This document shows, piece after piece, positions 41,532 to 53,200 of a stretch of DNA of 64,000 nucleotides (its first letter is position 1; the number at the start of each line of letters is the position of its first letter). Below the pieces are notes generated by a model. It made no database searches. It saw nothing but the letters and a program-made list of their open reading frames with translations, and was not told the DNA's origin. Location: assembly GCA_019915015.1 (NCBI GenBank), contig JAHBBC010000009.1:372001-436000 (forward strand), written 5' to 3'. The stretch is from Auriscalpium vulgare (lineage: Eukaryota; Basidiomycota; Agaricomycetes; Russulales; Auriscalpiaceae). A program made the translations under genes and the position numbers.

Positions 41532-44500
41532 ATGGGACTCACCATCGTCTCCATAAGCCGCATCGCACGGGCGGGATACCCGGTCACCTTTGAAAAGGAC
41601 TCATGCAGGATCAAGAATCCAAAGGGCGCAACCGTAGGAGTTATCCGAGCTGCAACGAACGGCCTGTACAAGGTCGAGCATGGCGACGCCGCGAATCTGG
41701 CACTGGAGAAAGTCAACCTCGAGACTCTGCACCGACGTCTTGGTCACATCTCGGCAGACGCAATCCGCTCCCTTGTCAAGAAAAACATGATTACAGGAGT
41801 GTCGCTCATCGACGACCGCTCACCACTCATTTGCGACTCGTGCGAGTATGCGAAGACAACTCGCAAGCCTATCCGCAAGGAGCGCTCGACACCTCAAGCC
41901 GACGCACTTGGCGAGGAAATACACTCCGATCTCTGGGGCCCCTCCCCGGTGCAGACCCTCGGCGGACGACGGTACTATGTCTCCTTCACCGACGACTACT
42001 CCCGTTACAGCGAGGTTGACCTCTTGCGGACCAAGGACGAGACACTCGACGCGTACAAGAAGTTTGCCGCGTGGATGAAGACCCAACACGACGCCTCAAT
42101 CAAGCATTTTCATTCCGACCGAGGCGGCGAATTTCTGAGCGCAGACTTCGACAAATTCCTCGCGGAACAAGGCACCGAGCGGCGTCTCACCACGCACGAC
42201 ACCCCGCAGCACAACGGCGTCGCTGAGGCCCTCAACCGTCGTCTTCTCAAACGAGTCCGCGCCATGCTCCATCACAGCGGCCTGCCGAAGAACCTCTGGG
42301 GCGAGGCCGTTCTATTCGCAACATGGCTCAAGAACCGCACGGCAACTCGTGTCCTGGGCGACATCACACCCTTCGAGCGCCTCACCGGAGAGAAACCAAA
42401 CATGGGAAGCGTCCCAGAGTGGGGACAGCGCGTATGGGTGCACAACGGTACTGGCAACAAGCTCGAGGCGCGTGCTACTGAAGCCCGCTGGGTAGGCTAC
42501 GACAAGGACAGCACACACGCGCACCGCATCTACTGGCCCGAGAAGCGCTCTATTTCAGTCGAGCGCGACGTCAAGTTTGTCGCTACGCCCACCGTCACCC
42601 TCCCTTCCACGCCGGTTGCCTCCCTCTTGCTGCCTGAGGGGGAGAAGATAGCCGCGACGAGCAAGACCAGCCAGCAAGACGGAGGAGCACCGGACAGCGT
42701 CTCACCAGACAACACCGAGCACGACGCGAGTGAACCGACGCCCAAGCCATCGAAAATCCCCGTCGTATCCCCGCCGGCACGCCCGACACGTACCGTCAAG
42801 CCGTCCGAATACCAGAAGCGCCTCATGAACGAAGGCCCCACGCAGGGTCACACGCGCAAGGGCAAGGCCGTCGGTCCCGCACTTCCCAAGGGCATGCAGC
42901 CTCAGGGGGAGTCTGCCGCGCTTGCAGACGACTTCGACAACCTCCCCGAGCTCATGGACGATGACGACGGCGATGAATGCGCAGAAGACTTTGCGTATCA
43001 AGCCAACACGGAGTCCGCAACGACAGGAGCCACCCAATGGGACTTGAATGTTGAGCCGAAGACGATCGAGGAAGCACGAGCACGTCCAGATTGGCCGAAG
43101 TGGAAGGCAGCAATCGAGAAGGAGATGAACACGCTCGACAGGGCGGGCACCTGGAAGACCGTGCCGAAGCCGTCTGGCAAGAACATCGTAGACTGCAAGT
43201 GGGTTTTTCGCTTCAAACGCGACGCGCAAGGCAACATCGAGTCGTACAAGGCCCGTCTCGTCGCGAAAGGGTTCACGCAGATCCACGGCGTGGACTTCTT
43301 TGACACCTACTCACCCGTCGCCAAACTCTCCAGTTTCCGAGCGATACTTGCCCTCGCCGCACGACACGACTGGGATATCGCGTCATTCGACTTCAACGGT
43401 GCATTCCTCAACGGCGAGCTCGACGACAACGAAGAAATCTATATGCGGGAGCCTCCCGGCTACGAGAGCAGCAACGGTGCATTCGTCAAACAGCTCATCA
43501 AGGCACTCTACGGCTTGAAGCAGGCTGGACGCAAATGGTACGATGCCCTCTGCCGCATTCTCTTCGAGCTCGGATTTTCAGTCAGCAAAGCCGACCCCGG
43601 CGTCTTCTATGCCCATATCGACACCCATATCCTCATCCTCGCCATTCACGTCGACGACTGTGCCATGACCGGAGACTCACCGAAGCTTATCGCCGAGTAC
43701 CGCGAGAAGCTCAACGCACGCTACGCGCTCACCGACCTCGGCGCCATCCACTGGCTCCTCGGCATCAAGATCACTCGTGATCGCGAGGCGCGCACCATAT
43801 CACTCTCCCAGACCTCTTACATCACCTCCATCATCTCTCGCTTCAATCTCGAAGATGCACAGCCGCTCGCAATGCCCATGCTACCCGGAGTCTCGCTCTC
43901 AAAGGACGACTGCCCGACCAACCCTACGGACATCGCGAAGATGAAAAAGATTCCTTACCGCGAGGCCATTGGCTCGCTCATGTACGCCTCCGTCGCCACG
44001 CGCCCTGACATCACATTCTCTGTCTCGACTCTATCTCAATTCCTAGAGAACCCCGGCCCAGCGCACTGGGAGGCCGTGAAGCGCGTCTTCAGGTACCTCG
44101 CTGGTACGAAGGACCTGGCACTCACATTCGGCACTGACCAGCACGAGCTCATTGGCTACACGGACGCGGACGGCGCCTCGCAGGAGCACAGGCGCGCTAT
44201 CTCGGGCAACACATTCCTTATCGACGGCGGCGCAATCTCGTGGAGTTCGCGCAAGCAAGAACTCGTCACCCTCTCGACAGCGGAAGCCGAATACGTCGCC
44301 GCAACACACGCCGCGAAAGAAGGCATCTGGCTCAGGCGTCTTCTGGGCGAACTTTTCGAGCCAGCAAGCTCGGCCACGACGCTCTACTGCGACAACCAGG
44401 CCGCTCTCAAGCTTGCCACGACGGAGAACTTTCATGCACGCACGAAGCACATCGATATCCGCTATCACTTCATCCGCGACACAGTCAACAACGGCACCTT

Positions 44501-44612
44501 CGATATCGTGTACTGCCCCACCGACACCATGACGGCCGACATCCTCACGAAAGCCCTTCCCAACTGGAAGGTGAAGTACTTCGCGAGCGCGCTCGGACTG
44601 CGCATGGCTTGA
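41532..44612 (+). CDS. Ty1/copia polyprotein, 5'-truncated: integrase, RT, RNase H
   Basis: Open for 1026 codons from ATG 41532; the same frame extends upstream to a stop at about 41495 and includes LHAPDM, so the ATG is internal to the old protein. Gag-pre-integrase domain with LHRRLGHIS and a CxxC pair; integrase DDE in HSDLWGP, HSDRGGEF and GVAEALNR; a proline-rich linker; RT with YSPVAKLSSFR and the catalytic pair in HVDDCAMTG (about residue 706; copia usually YVDD); RNase H with LSTAEAEYVA, YCDNQAALKLA and a terminal KHIDIRYHFIRD. Order IN-RT-RH marks copia. No internal stop. Confidence 0.92.
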   Translation: MGLTIVSISRIARAGYPVTFEKDSCRIKNPKGATVGVIRAATNGLYKVEHGDAANLALEKVNLETLHRRLGHISADAIRSLVKKNMITGVSLIDDRSPLICDSCEYAKTTRKPIRKERSTPQADALGEEIHSDLWGPSPVQTLGGRRYYVSFTDDYSRYSEVDLLRTKDETLDAYKKFAAWMKTQHDASIKHFHSDRGGEFLSADFDKFLAEQGTERRLTTHDTPQHNGVAEALNRRLLKRVRAMLHHSGLPKNLWGEAVLFATWLKNRTATRVLGDITPFERLTGEKPNMGSVPEWGQRVWVHNGTGNKLEARATEARWVGYDKDSTHAHRIYWPEKRSISVERDVKFVATPTVTLPSTPVASLLLPEGEKIAATSKTSQQDGGAPDSVSPDNTEHDASEPTPKPSKIPVVSPPARPTRTVKPSEYQKRLMNEGPTQGHTRKGKAVGPALPKGMQPQGESAALADDFDNLPELMDDDDGDECAEDFAYQANTESATTGATQWDLNVEPKTIEEARARPDWPKWKAAIEKEMNTLDRAGTWKTVPKPSGKNIVDCKWVFRFKRDAQGNIESYKARLVAKGFTQIHGVDFFDTYSPVAKLSSFRAILALAARHDWDIASFDFNGAFLNGELDDNEEIYMREPPGYESSNGAFVKQLIKALYGLKQAGRKWYDALCRILFELGFSVSKADPGVFYAHIDTHILILAIHVDDCAMTGDSPKLIAEYREKLNARYALTDLGAIHWLLGIKITRDREARTISLSQTSYITSIISRFNLEDAQPLAMPMLPGVSLSKDDCPTNPTDIAKMKKIPYREAIGSLMYASVATRPDITFSVSTLSQFLENPGPAHWEAVKRVFRYLAGTKDLALTFGTDQHELIGYTDADGASQEHRRAISGNTFLIDGGAISWSSRKQELVTLSTAEAEYVAATHAAKEGIWLRRLLGELFEPASSATTLYCDNQAALKLATTENFHARTKHIDIRYHFIRDTVNNGTFDIVYCPTDTMTADILTKALPNWKVKYFASALGLRMA

Positions 44613-44619
44613 GGGGGAG

Positions 44620-44988
44620 TGCTGGATTTCGGATCGGAAGGACCTTGCGCTGCGCGCAAGGACCCGTTTCACTCATACTTTGACCTGTCTTATTTCTTCT
44701 ATTAGCAAGCACAATGCGCAGCGCGCGCACGAGAAGGACCGAGCATCTTGCTCGGACCTGTATACCAGGAGCTTTGCTCTCGCCGTCTTGTTCCCTTTTT
44801 CTTTACCTGCTTTGCTGTATCACTCAGATGTCTTAGCTGCTACCATCTACTCTACGTATTTATACCAGTCTGTAGCTACTCTCGAATGCATCCAGTTTTA
44901 CCTCTCCAACCCGTGTGTCGCTCATCACTCACTCCCGCGCCTATCTTGTCGCTTCTTCTCTCTCGCTGTCACCCGCTGATGGGTACCA
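44620..44988 (+). repeat. copia 3' LTR (right end approximate)
   Basis: Begins TG right after the purine tract GGGGGAG (44613-44619), following the pol stop. A TATA-like stretch lies near 44857. No second copy exists here, so the end at ...TACCA is only a guess. Confidence 0.5.
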
Positions 44989-45059
44989 GCCGGTAGTAGG
45001 GCGGTAATGTCTTGTATACCTATCCCTAGAGCACAGTGCACGGTACCGTTGTGTGAGGG

Positions 45060-46330
45060 GCGAGTCGTCAGTGGTCCCGAAGTCTCCGGGAGCATCTCCG
45101 AAGTGGGAATGGGGTGGTCGTAGCGTGATAGCAGTGAGTTCGGGAGTGATCCAAACTAGGAAGGATGAGGAAGTGTGGGGATGTTACGATCTGCGGGGTG
45201 TCGAGTGGTCGTGCAACGTAGGCAAAGTCGAAGTTGAATGCCGTGGTTCCGAAGTGCCGAGGTGATGGAGTCGAAGTGCCAAAGTGATGGAGCCGAAGTG
45301 CCGAAGTGATGGAGCCGAAGTGCCGAAGTGATTGGGTCGAGGATGGAGTCGAAGTCGAAGTTGAATGACAAAGGAGGGTACGAAAGGCGAATACGATACG
45401 TGCGTCAAAGGCGAAGTCGAAGTCGGAGTCGAGATCCGAAGTCGAAGTCAAATACTATACGTGCGGCGTGCGGCGAAGGCGAAGTCGAAGTCGAAGTCGA
45501 AAGTTGCAAAGTCAGAAACGCTTTGACAATGCGAGAGGTCGAGGAGAGTCTCTAGCGTGAGTCTCACTATGAGGGGGAAGAAGGGGGCATATGATATGAT
45601 CCAGAATATTGTACTGACAAGTCCTATATATACTACGAGTGAGTCCGAAGTAATATACAACCGTGCGAACAAACAAGGGCATAAGTAGAACGAAACACGA
45701 AGCAAGTGGGTCAAGATCACAAGAAATGAGTAAGTCGCAAGCAAACGGTAAGTCGAACGCCATTGTTAGGAAGCCTGAGAAGAGTAGTCATGAAACCTAA
45801 GACAATGAAACATAAGGGACTCCACAGTGGGATTGTGCGCCTAACTTCGGAACGTGTTCCGAAGTCGCTGCGGCTATCGTCCGAAGTTCCGAAGTATTGC
45901 GTTGCATAGCGGTTCGACGCAGCTAGAAACGCAGCGAACCACATCTGGAGGGCTCGAGGTAGGGTCGGAATGGAGGGGACAATACTGGGAACGAGGGGGC
46001 AATGTTCTGGAGTGGATATGGCCTAGATGCGACATAGCCCAACAATCTGTGAGTGTTTCGACTCTGGATCACGTTTGGGGCGTGTCTGATGATGATGGGC
46101 TTGTGAAGTCTGGACCGAATCACGTGCGGGCGCTTCGGAAAGATCCGTGGAGGCTGTGCTAGCGGGCCGAGACCGGTGCGAGTTCGGAATCCGAAGTCAC
46201 GTGACTTCGGAAAGTTCCGAAGTGACTGGGTTGAAACCTCGGAAACTGCTGGCCAAATTCCGAAGTCAGGTGACTCTGAAGCGAAACTCTCGACTTGACG
46301 AAAGTTCGAAAATTGAAGTGAGATCTCCGC
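45060..46330. repeat. palindrome-rich stretch built on TCCGAAGT
   Basis: No gene seen. The octamer TCCGAAGT or its complement recurs many times. Three palindromes stand out: 45844-45865, a perfect 22-bp one at 46190-46211 centred on CACGTG, and 46204-46223 overlapping it. Between 45245 and 45350 a roughly 20-bp unit (GATGGAGCCGAAGTGCCGAA) is tandem, and 45410-45500 is rich in CGAAGT repeats. Confidence 0.65.
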
Positions 46331-46463
46331 ACACCGCAGAACCAGGCGTATCACCGCGCGCATCATCTATCCTTTCTCTACTCTCACGGCCATGCAAGTT
46401 AGACTGGTGACCAGCTTTATATCAACAGTGACGACGGGGTGGGTACTGTGAGATATAAAGACT

Positions 46464-47526
46464 GGTAGGACTCGGAGTGGCGTGGCGGGGACCCGCGCCA
46501 TCTCGTGTGGGAACGCCAAGCCATCACGTGAAATGGTCACGGGATCGCGGCGGAGCGGACCGTCGCGCGGCCGCGGTCGCGCGTCTCCTAGTCAGTGTCC
46601 TACGCCCTCGTCGTCCGAGCCACACTCGCTCAATAGTCATCGTAATACCCTTAGAAACCTCAGTGTGGACAATACAGATGCATCACAAGAACCATTTTCT
46701 TCCTCACCAGCAATTCCAGCAATTCCAGAGCTTCACAAGAGCTTGCTATCATTCTCCCACAGCACCGGGCCATTTCTCACTGTGGACGAGACTTTCCATC
46801 CCGTAGAACACGTAAGGAGCGACAAGTGGCATTACAAGCAGCCGCAGGCCCCGGCAGAAGTCCATGCATTCACGCCCGAGCAACTGCGCGAGTACTTATG
46901 CTGCCAACTGCTTGCACACAGCCTCGTCTCCCGAGTTCATGATATTGGACGACAACTTCTCCCCTACACCGTCATAAAGGTCCTCTGTCTGTCTCCTGCC
47001 TGCAGCCAAGATTTGTTCCTCTCGAGTCTCAGCAGCTGGCATGCATACAGCATCGCCATCTGACCACGTCTGTGGGCACTCTCTCCCCTCTCGATTCGCC
47101 TCGCCTGGCCACTCCGCTGGAAGCCGTTGGTCTTCGCAATGGCGGATCTCGCCATCCAAAGCATCGCAGACTAGGCTGAGGATGCGACGTGCAGTAGCGG
47201 CGGCTGTACGTGATACGTCTTGTATTTCTTGTGCGAAGGACTCCGAGAAGGGTGCGGGCATATGATAAATAAAGGAAGACATAATATCTCATAAATATGA
47301 GCATAAATTGGTTAGGAGCGTATGTACACGCTTCCGCGTACACGCTGCGTTGCGGAGGAGGTGAAGACTTAGAGCTGACGACACGCGTCGCGCGGCGGCG
47401 CGCAGTTGTCGACGCTCGTCGCTGGCCCCTGGGCCCTGGCAGCGGTCCCGTGACCATTTCACGTGATGGCTTGGCGTTCCCACGAGAGATAGCGCTGGCT
47501 CCCGCCACGCCACTCCGAGTCCTACC
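46464..47526. mobile_element. 1063-bp DNA transposon with long terminal inverted repeats
   Basis: The left end GGTAGGACTCGGAGTGG is repeated inverted at the right end, and the match continues for about 80 bp with a few mismatches (46464-46545 against 47526-47446). A 5-bp target duplication AGACT flanks it (46459-46463 and 47527-47531). Too short for a known transposase, so probably non-autonomous. Superfamily not assigned. Confidence 0.85.
46482..47063 (+). CDS. open frame inside the inverted-repeat element, unknown
   Basis: 193 codons starting within the left inverted repeat (MAGTRAISCGNAKPS). The middle (HVRSDKWHYKQP, FTPEQLREYLCCQLL) looks protein-like, the ends do not. No transposase motif. 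It may be a relic of captured DNA. Low confidence as a real gene. Confidence 0.25.
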   Translation: MAGTRAISCGNAKPSREMVTGSRRSGPSRGRGRASPSQCPTPSSSEPHSLNSHRNTLRNLSVDNTDASQEPFSSSPAIPAIPELHKSLLSFSHSTGPFLTVDETFHPVEHVRSDKWHYKQPQAPAEVHAFTPEQLREYLCCQLLAHSLVSRVHDIGRQLLPYTVIKVLCLSPACSQDLFLSSLSSWHAYSIAI

Positions 47527-47654
47527 AGACTACATGCAAGTCACATCACGGTTGCTCCGCTCGGGATCCCGGGCCGATGGGCCTACGAGGCAATAGGTTG
47601 GGAAAAGGCAAATATAACTGGACCTTTGACGTGCGATATCCTCTTTTCTACGAG

Positions 47655-48660
47655 CTAGATTTTTACTGACGTACTAGTAGTATCGGGGACAACCTGGCGC
47701 AGTGCCTCTAAGTACTCCGCGGTCGGTCGACAATTCTTGCCACTGAGCCGCAGCCTTGCGAGCGCATGTCCATCGCGTGCACGCTGCGCCAGCCAGCGGG
47801 GCAAATCCACGTCGACCGTTCCCATCTGACCAGGCCCTAGAAGTGGCAATGTTGTCTGGACATGATTCCCATCGAGGTGCAGCTCATGCAAGCTCAGGGA
47901 AGACAGCGCCGGGAAGTGAATCGGGGAGACTCGCTGGGGATCGGATGTCAGATTAACTTCGTCTCGATGTTCGGGGTGTGCTGTCGTCATCGCCGGGCTT
48001 TGCTGCTGAGGCACATTTTGGGCGGTCGGGGAGCTTGCGTATAGCACAAATTTGAAGAAGCTGATGGCAGCTGCGCCTCTGACTTTCAGGATGCGCAAAT
48101 CTGGGCACTCGTTGGCAACAGCCATCCATGTATCGTCGTCCAAAGCTATGCTGTTGACGGTCAGCTCCTCTAGGTGCGGAGAGCCCCATAGTCGGATGGC
48201 GCTCCGAATGATACGGCATGTGCGCCCACTGCCGAGCCATTCTCGGGACTTGAACTTAACAATAATCGGCTAGGCTTCTCCCGGCGACACGGTAATAGTG
48301 AGCCTGTGCTTCTGTTCTCGGTTATCATGCAAACAGAATGAATGCAGACACAGTGTTCGTATGTTTCGTTGCCCACCATCTTCTACCAGTCGCGGAGCGA
48401 CTATGCCTTCCACGTGTATCTGTTTGTGAGCAGAGGCGGAGGATTTCATCGACACACTGTAACGGAGGAGGGTGTAAAGATGGTGCAAAGAACCGTGGAG
48501 CGATAAGGCTTTCATATTTGGCAGAGGCACCGAACATTGTGGAGTTCCATCGGTGGATAGAACAAGGTCAAGACTCAGCTCTACCAGATTCGGCATGTTC
48601 TGTAAACCCTCCAGAATATCTTGCATGGGTGACGACACTCCGAAGGCGGATTCCGTTCAT
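47655..48660 (-). pseudogene. F-box/LRR protein remnant
   Basis: Minus-strand frame reads like the leucine-rich part of agaricomycete F-box proteins: MPNLVELSLDLVL, MKALSLHG, HLEELTVNSIALDDDTW, CPDLRILKV, ALSSLSLHELHLDGNH, and a tail ending VKI at 47655. A single in-frame TAG at 48270-48272 splits the two halves, which otherwise run in one frame. No F-box is seen upstream. Hence a pseudogene or a 3' fragment. Confidence 0.6.
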
Positions 48661-49313
48661 CCTGAGTGAACAGCAAGTCATCAAGATCAATATTTCTTAC
48701 AGTCTCGTTGTAGAGTAGCGGTGTGTCATTGGCGAGTGGCGGCAACTCATTGCCTAGTGCTCTTTGAGTGCCACATCTGATTTGTTCAAATGATTTTTAC
48801 GTACCGGTGTAGTCCTCCATCACAACATCATCCATATCTGAGGGCAATGGGCTCATTCCCCTCAGGGAATCATTAAAACTAGCACTCTGATGACTATCAG
48901 AGTTATTTCTTATTACACTACAGGGACTGGTGATCTTGATAGTTGTCTAGCAACTCTTAAGCTTTACAGGAGAGACAATAGGAAAGAGAAGACAACGAGA
49001 TGGAAGAACAGAGAAAAGAAAAAACATGTTGTAATATGAATGCTCGCTGTTACGATTCCTATGAATTGTTGCTTATGTCATCTACATACAGCATTTTTTC
49101 GACCCATGCAACGACAGTCTGTGTCGCCTTTTTTGGGAATTTACTCCCACGCTATGTCTACTCACGCTTTACCCCTCCTCACTTTCGCTCCACAAAACAT
49201 ACACAAATGATTGCCTACATACACCATTTATTAGACCATGCAACACATACAGAAGTTGCAGAACAGTGATGTTGGAAGAACTAAGCAGCACCAGACAACA
49301 CAGGCAGAAATAC

Positions 49314-49366
49314 GATGACATCACTCCGGGGTTTTGAATTACATTTAGAACCCGGAATGATGTCAT
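49314..49366. repeat. hairpin-forming inverted repeat
   Basis: GATGACATCACTCCGGGGTT (49314-49333) and its near-perfect complement (49348-49366) form about 19-bp arms around a 14-base loop. It may be a miniature element or its end. Confidence 0.7.
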
Positions 49367-49838
49367 CACCCTTGATCCCACAATGACCACCTCGGGCTGC
49401 AACTGCACAATTTCATGCCCTCCGGTGTCGCCCAATGGTGCACATTAATGCCCACCGTTGTTTGGTACCCCTAGGGCCACCCAGTTGTGTTTTAGTGTCC
49501 AATTGTGTCTCAATGCTATTATTTAATGTATATATTTGATTATGTAACCAGAAACCACTTTGAGCGGAGTCGTACTGCCGCGCTACACGTCGGCCCACTC
49601 CCAGCAAGTTAGTGCTAGTCAAATTTAAATACATACAAGTAGATTTAAAGTCCGACTTATCTAATCTACTGACTACTAATCTTCTAGCTTCCTGCGCTGA
49701 GACTAACTCGCAATCTCGCGTGCCTCCGACACCCGTCACAGATTTGGCCAATTTTCCAGGTGAGGTACTCATGAAGTAATTTCCGGCAAGGTGCGGGAGC
49801 AACTCTATGGTGAAGAACTGCTGTATGTTGGTATCACT

Positions 49839-50080
49839 AGCCCTAGGGCCACAAGTATTTTGATGTACAGTCTAGTTTCACTTGCCCTAGGGCTGAAAGT
49901 AATTTATAGCAGGCGGTATGACAGTTTCACTAGCCCTAGGGCCACAGGTAATTTGATTTACAGCCTAGTTTCACTATGTCTAGGGCTGCTAGTAATTTGT
50001 AGTGGGATGTATGTCGGTTTGTTTTACTAGCCCTAGGGCCACAAGTAATTTGATGTACAGCCTAGTTTTATCTAATCACT
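49839..50080. repeat. tandem repeat of about 95 bp carrying GCCCTAGGGC
   Basis: Three starts of CTAGCCCTAGGGCCACA occur at about 49839, 49933 and 50028. Each unit also holds a second degenerate CCTAGGGCTG half-way, so the basic unit may be about 47 bp. Confidence 0.7.
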
Positions 50081-50284
50081 TTACATTGTAGCTACACAGA
50101 ACACTTCGCATTCACTACTATTGTAGTACTTAGTATTACTACAGAGGCCCCTGCAGTTGCAAGAATAGTGAAGGAGACGGCAGAAGAACTGACGTAGCTG
50201 GCAACTGAGAAGGTGTTTCGCTTGAGGAGGACCAAGCTATATAATTGGCTTTTAATATAGGGCTAATCTAATATCTACTCAACT

Positions 50285-53200
50285 TCAGTTGTTATGTTTC
50301 AGCTCTATCAAGGCATTTGTGAGATATTCAGTGGCAGTGGGATTCATGGTGCCTTCTAATATAACTAAAGCCTTTCTGTACCAGCCAGCAGCTAGGATAG
50401 CGTTTCCACTTTTTCTACACAGGTCTCCGAGGGATTGTAATACTCTTGAATGTGTATTCAAGAAGTTGCTTTCTTCACAAAAAGAGAGGGCCTTAAGAAA
50501 GTAGTTTTCTGCCACTTTTGGCTGCCAGTCCTCTAAATAAATCCAACCAAGACACATAGTAGTATATGCTACGGATTCTGTGTTGTCGTATTTCTCCCAG
50601 ATTTTTAATTCTTTCATCCAATACTCCTCAGCCAACTCATAGTTATCCACATCATAATATAATTTGCCAAGCATACTGAAGTCTTCTGCTAAGAACTGTT
50701 TTTCATTGCACTTTTCATGAACCACTATTGCTTGCTCCAGATAATTGATAGCATCTGAATGCATTCCTCTATTGAAATAAGCATGACCTATTCCTCTAAG
50801 TGAATAACCTTCTTTAACTGAATCATGATTAATTCGATTTATTAACACAGCTTGATGATAGAATTTAAGTGCTGTGTCATACTCCTCTAGAGCTATATGG
50901 ACCCCTCCAACTGAAAGAAGAATTTCAGGGTTTCTTCTCAAGCCATGGATTTGTTTTCTGAGTGCTAGAGCCTTGTAGTAGTAATCCTTTGCAACTTCAT
51001 AGTTTCCTTCTATAATATAAAAATTTCCAATCTCCTCAAGTGCACCGCTCTGATCACCTCTACTATTTGCTTTACGGAATATACTCAATGCCTTTTCATA
51101 GCATTCACGTGCATCGTCAAGCTTGCACTCTGATACAAACCAGTCACCCATGGATATCCAGGCATCACCAATGCAGTACTGTTCATTGATACTTTCAAAA
51201 AGCTCGATTGATTTTAGTGCATATGCTTTAGCGTCAAGATATAAGTCCTGCACTAAACAGATTTTGCTCATTTGACAAAGTACCCTGGCTTGTCCATGAA
51301 TGTCTTGACACTTTTCATATTGAATTAGAGCACTCTGCATATATCTTGCGCACTCTTGATGCTCAGAAATACTACTTGATAACATGCCAAGAAACATCAA
51401 TACTTCAGCTTGACATAACTGATCTTCATGTAGTTCAGCATATACCAAAGCCTTCTGATACTTTACTTCTGCTTCAATATAATTTCCAGTGTTTTTTAAA
51501 CATGAGCCCCACTGCAACCAATATCTGGTGATGCTCTCCATAGGCAAATGTTTATCATATTGTTGTAATGACAAAAATAATTCCTCAGTAAATGATCCGG
51601 TCTCAATGGATGCTAGCCATGAGTGTGACATAATAGCCCTCAATGTGTCTCCGCTTGGACAGTGTTCTTTGACAGATTTTAGCAGAATATAACCTGTATT
51701 TGTGGATTCCAGTAACCGCTCTAGGCATATTTCACTGCCATCATCTGACTCTTTAAGATTGAGTTCAACATAATGCCTTTCCAGTAGCTTCATCTGTGAA
51801 GCAGACAAGGGAAGGTGCTTCTGACAATAGTACTGAATAAGTGGATGGGCATGAAGTCCATCAAATGTCAGGTGTCCCAAACCGCTATCAAGAAGAGGTT
51901 TGACACCACTTTCAATATTGTTTATCTCTGTAAATGTTGACTGTAACTGTTGAATTCTTTTCAGAGTCAAACCTCCAGGAAGTGTTCCCAAGAGGCCCAA
52001 CATAAGTAAGACACCGGGATTTGATCTTAATTGATGACCTTCAATAGACAGGTGAATAGAGGCTTCCAGGCTTGTTAATCTATGGCCCTTGCCTCTTTCC
52101 AAAATTTCAATGTTGACTTTCTCCCACTGTTCCCACAAGACCTTGCACTGAAATGACTGTGCCAGATTTGCAATGATTGTGATTGCAAGGGGAAGCCCAT
52201 CAACACATGCAACCAACTTTTCTGCCCATTCATCCCATTTATTTGATATTTGCTGAAATAGCTTCTGCGCAATATCAATAGGAAATGGCTCCAAAGGGGG
52301 AAGTAATGGCTGCGACCAAGTGATAACTTCTGGATATCTCTGACCTCTCATAGTAATCAAGAGCGACGCATATGTTATAGATTTGATATCATTTATAAAT
52401 TGTTCTATCATGCCTTTAACAGAAGAATCTGTGTTCCATAAAGTCTCAAAATTATCAAGACATAGCAACATATCAGAAGAAGATCTTAGATAAGAAAGTA
52501 CACTATCTTTCAGTAGATCCAGGCCTCCATCTAAAATGTTGCCTACACCAAGCACTTTGGCTATATTTTGGACCAGCATTACTTCAGATAAACATCCTTC
52601 ACAGGAGATAAAATAGATATGTTCTCCAAATTTCTGAATAATCATGGGATGATGCAGAACTGCTAATGCCACAGTAGTTTTTCCGATTCCTCCCGGACCA
52701 ATGATTGCTGCATATGCAGGCAGTCTATTCTTTTGGCCTAATTGCTTCAAAATGATTCTTAAATGACTATCACGGCCATAAAGAATTGAAGGGTAAGCCG
52801 GTATTTTGGTATTTATACTGAGAAAGGTTAGTTTGAGGCATTGTAGATTACCTGTAAATTCATACCTCTGAGCTGGCAAAAAGTTCTAAGATTGACAAAC
52901 TAATGTCAATTTGAATAGAGAGTTTCTAGGGAGTAGTCATACCTGTGTATTCATATCTGTGTTGGTCTGGAGAGTGAGTAATAACTTTGTCTGGCAAATG
53001 CTTTAGTCTATCTTATGGATTTCCTAAGACTTTGTTCACATACTTGATAACATTGAGCAAGTTGCTGCAATTTAGCATTGCAATGTATGAACTCTGTCAT
53101 TGGGCTTCCAATCTTGAGGATTCTCTTCCACCTTGACCTTTTGTGATCTTCAAATTGGTGCAGCACAGCTGCAATGCATTCCAACTCTCTGCAACAAGAA

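Larger units (their letters stand above)
41500..44990 (+). mobile_element. 5'-truncated Ty1/copia retrotransposon
   Basis: Starts abruptly in the gag-pre-integrase part; gag, protease and the 5' LTR are absent. It ends with a purine tract and a 3' LTR. The break coincides with the downstream edge of the Helitron. Confidence 0.8.
48720..50280. other. AT-rich intergenic DNA
   Basis: No gene that I can support. It contains a hairpin at 49314-49366 and a roughly 95-bp tandem repeat at 49839-50080. Composition changes sharply from the GC-rich DNA to the left. Confidence 0.5.
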
